From: Saprospiraceae bacterium UBA6168
Lineage (GTDB): Bacteria; Bacteroidota; Bacteroidia; Chitinophagales; Saprospiraceae
DNA length: 39,994 nt
Assembly (NCBI GenBank): GCA_002435785.1
Contig: DIUC01000096.1
Coordinates: 1-39,994 of the forward strand
Direction: 5' to 3'
The notes under the pieces were generated by a model. The model did not search any database. It was not told where the DNA came from and was given only the letters and a program-made list of their open reading frames with translations. Position numbers and translations under genes: made by a program. Positions 39,963 to 39,994 of the stretch are shown in pieces; position 1 is the stretch's first letter, and every line of letters starts with the position of its first letter.

Positions 39963-39994
39963 TATATATGTTGTGATTTTAGTTCGTAGAGCTG

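Larger units (their letters stand above)
38592..39994 (+). mobile_element. complete insertion sequence, 1403 bp, DDE transposase
   Basis: Inverted repeats of 18 identical bases (CAGCTCTACGAACTAAAA at 38592-38609 and its complement at 39977-39994) bound one transposase gene. The right repeat ends at the final base of the window, so the flanking target duplication cannot be checked. The element lies just upstream of the restriction-modification gene and may influence it. Confidence 0.92.

Noticed and set aside
1..39994. tRNA and rRNA genes
   Set aside because: I found no tRNA-like cloverleaf (GGTTCRANNCC with matching acceptor ends) or rRNA-like sequence while reading both strands; a dedicated scan could still find a divergent one.

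Overview
The window looks like a chromosomal segment of a Bacteroidota bacterium, probably in or near the Saprospiria. The evidence is a type IX secretion C-terminal sorting domain on a large secreted protein, a PorV/PorQ-like outer-membrane protein, several copies of the Bacteroidota promoter -7 element TAnnTTTG, and almost no Shine-Dalgarno sequences before starts. The genus is inference; there is no rRNA to settle it.

Layout. 1-4200 is accessory DNA: a short AT-rich lipoprotein gene between inverted repeats, an orphan helical protein, an Rpn/PD-(D/E)XK nuclease gene between imperfect direct repeats, an orphan gene, and several hairpins and tandem repeats. 4193-7287 (minus strand) holds a cyclopropane-synthase-like methyltransferase and a secreted glycoside hydrolase with an F5/8C domain. 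7318-14141 (minus strand) is the most unusual part: a predicted three-component system made of an EAD11-iSTAND-like protein, a MoxR AAA+ ATPase and a giant protein with three membrane segments that joins a vWA-like domain to TPR-like, TSP3-like and SUMF1/FGE-type domains. A small antitoxin-like gene sits on the opposite strand inside it. This resembles the NTP-dependent conflict systems defined by comparative genomics, but with an envelope-spanning layout.

14234-30892 is mostly housekeeping: NUDIX hydrolase, T9SS cargo, PorV/PorQ-like protein, uridine kinase, proC, gamma-glutamyltransferase, purB, lepA and a CPA2 antiporter. Two gene-poor gaps there are notable. 22455-22985 carries a strong promoter, a 13-residue leader ORF, competing hairpins and a terminator with no gene: a candidate small RNA. 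24699-25341 carries a MITE-like near-palindrome and terminators with no matching gene.

31155-39994 is a defence-type island: a small orphan gene, a DUF262 (GmrSD-like) protein, a three-Cys-motif protein coupled to its partner TcmP, a single-chain type ISP-like restriction-modification enzyme with an AT-rich centre, and a complete insertion sequence whose right inverted repeat ends at the last base of the window. REP-like hairpins cluster between the defence genes.

Two repeat classes recur throughout. One is intergenic arrays of degenerate 7-16 bp units next to start codons, several folding back on themselves. The other is short perfect hairpins with 3-4 base loops.
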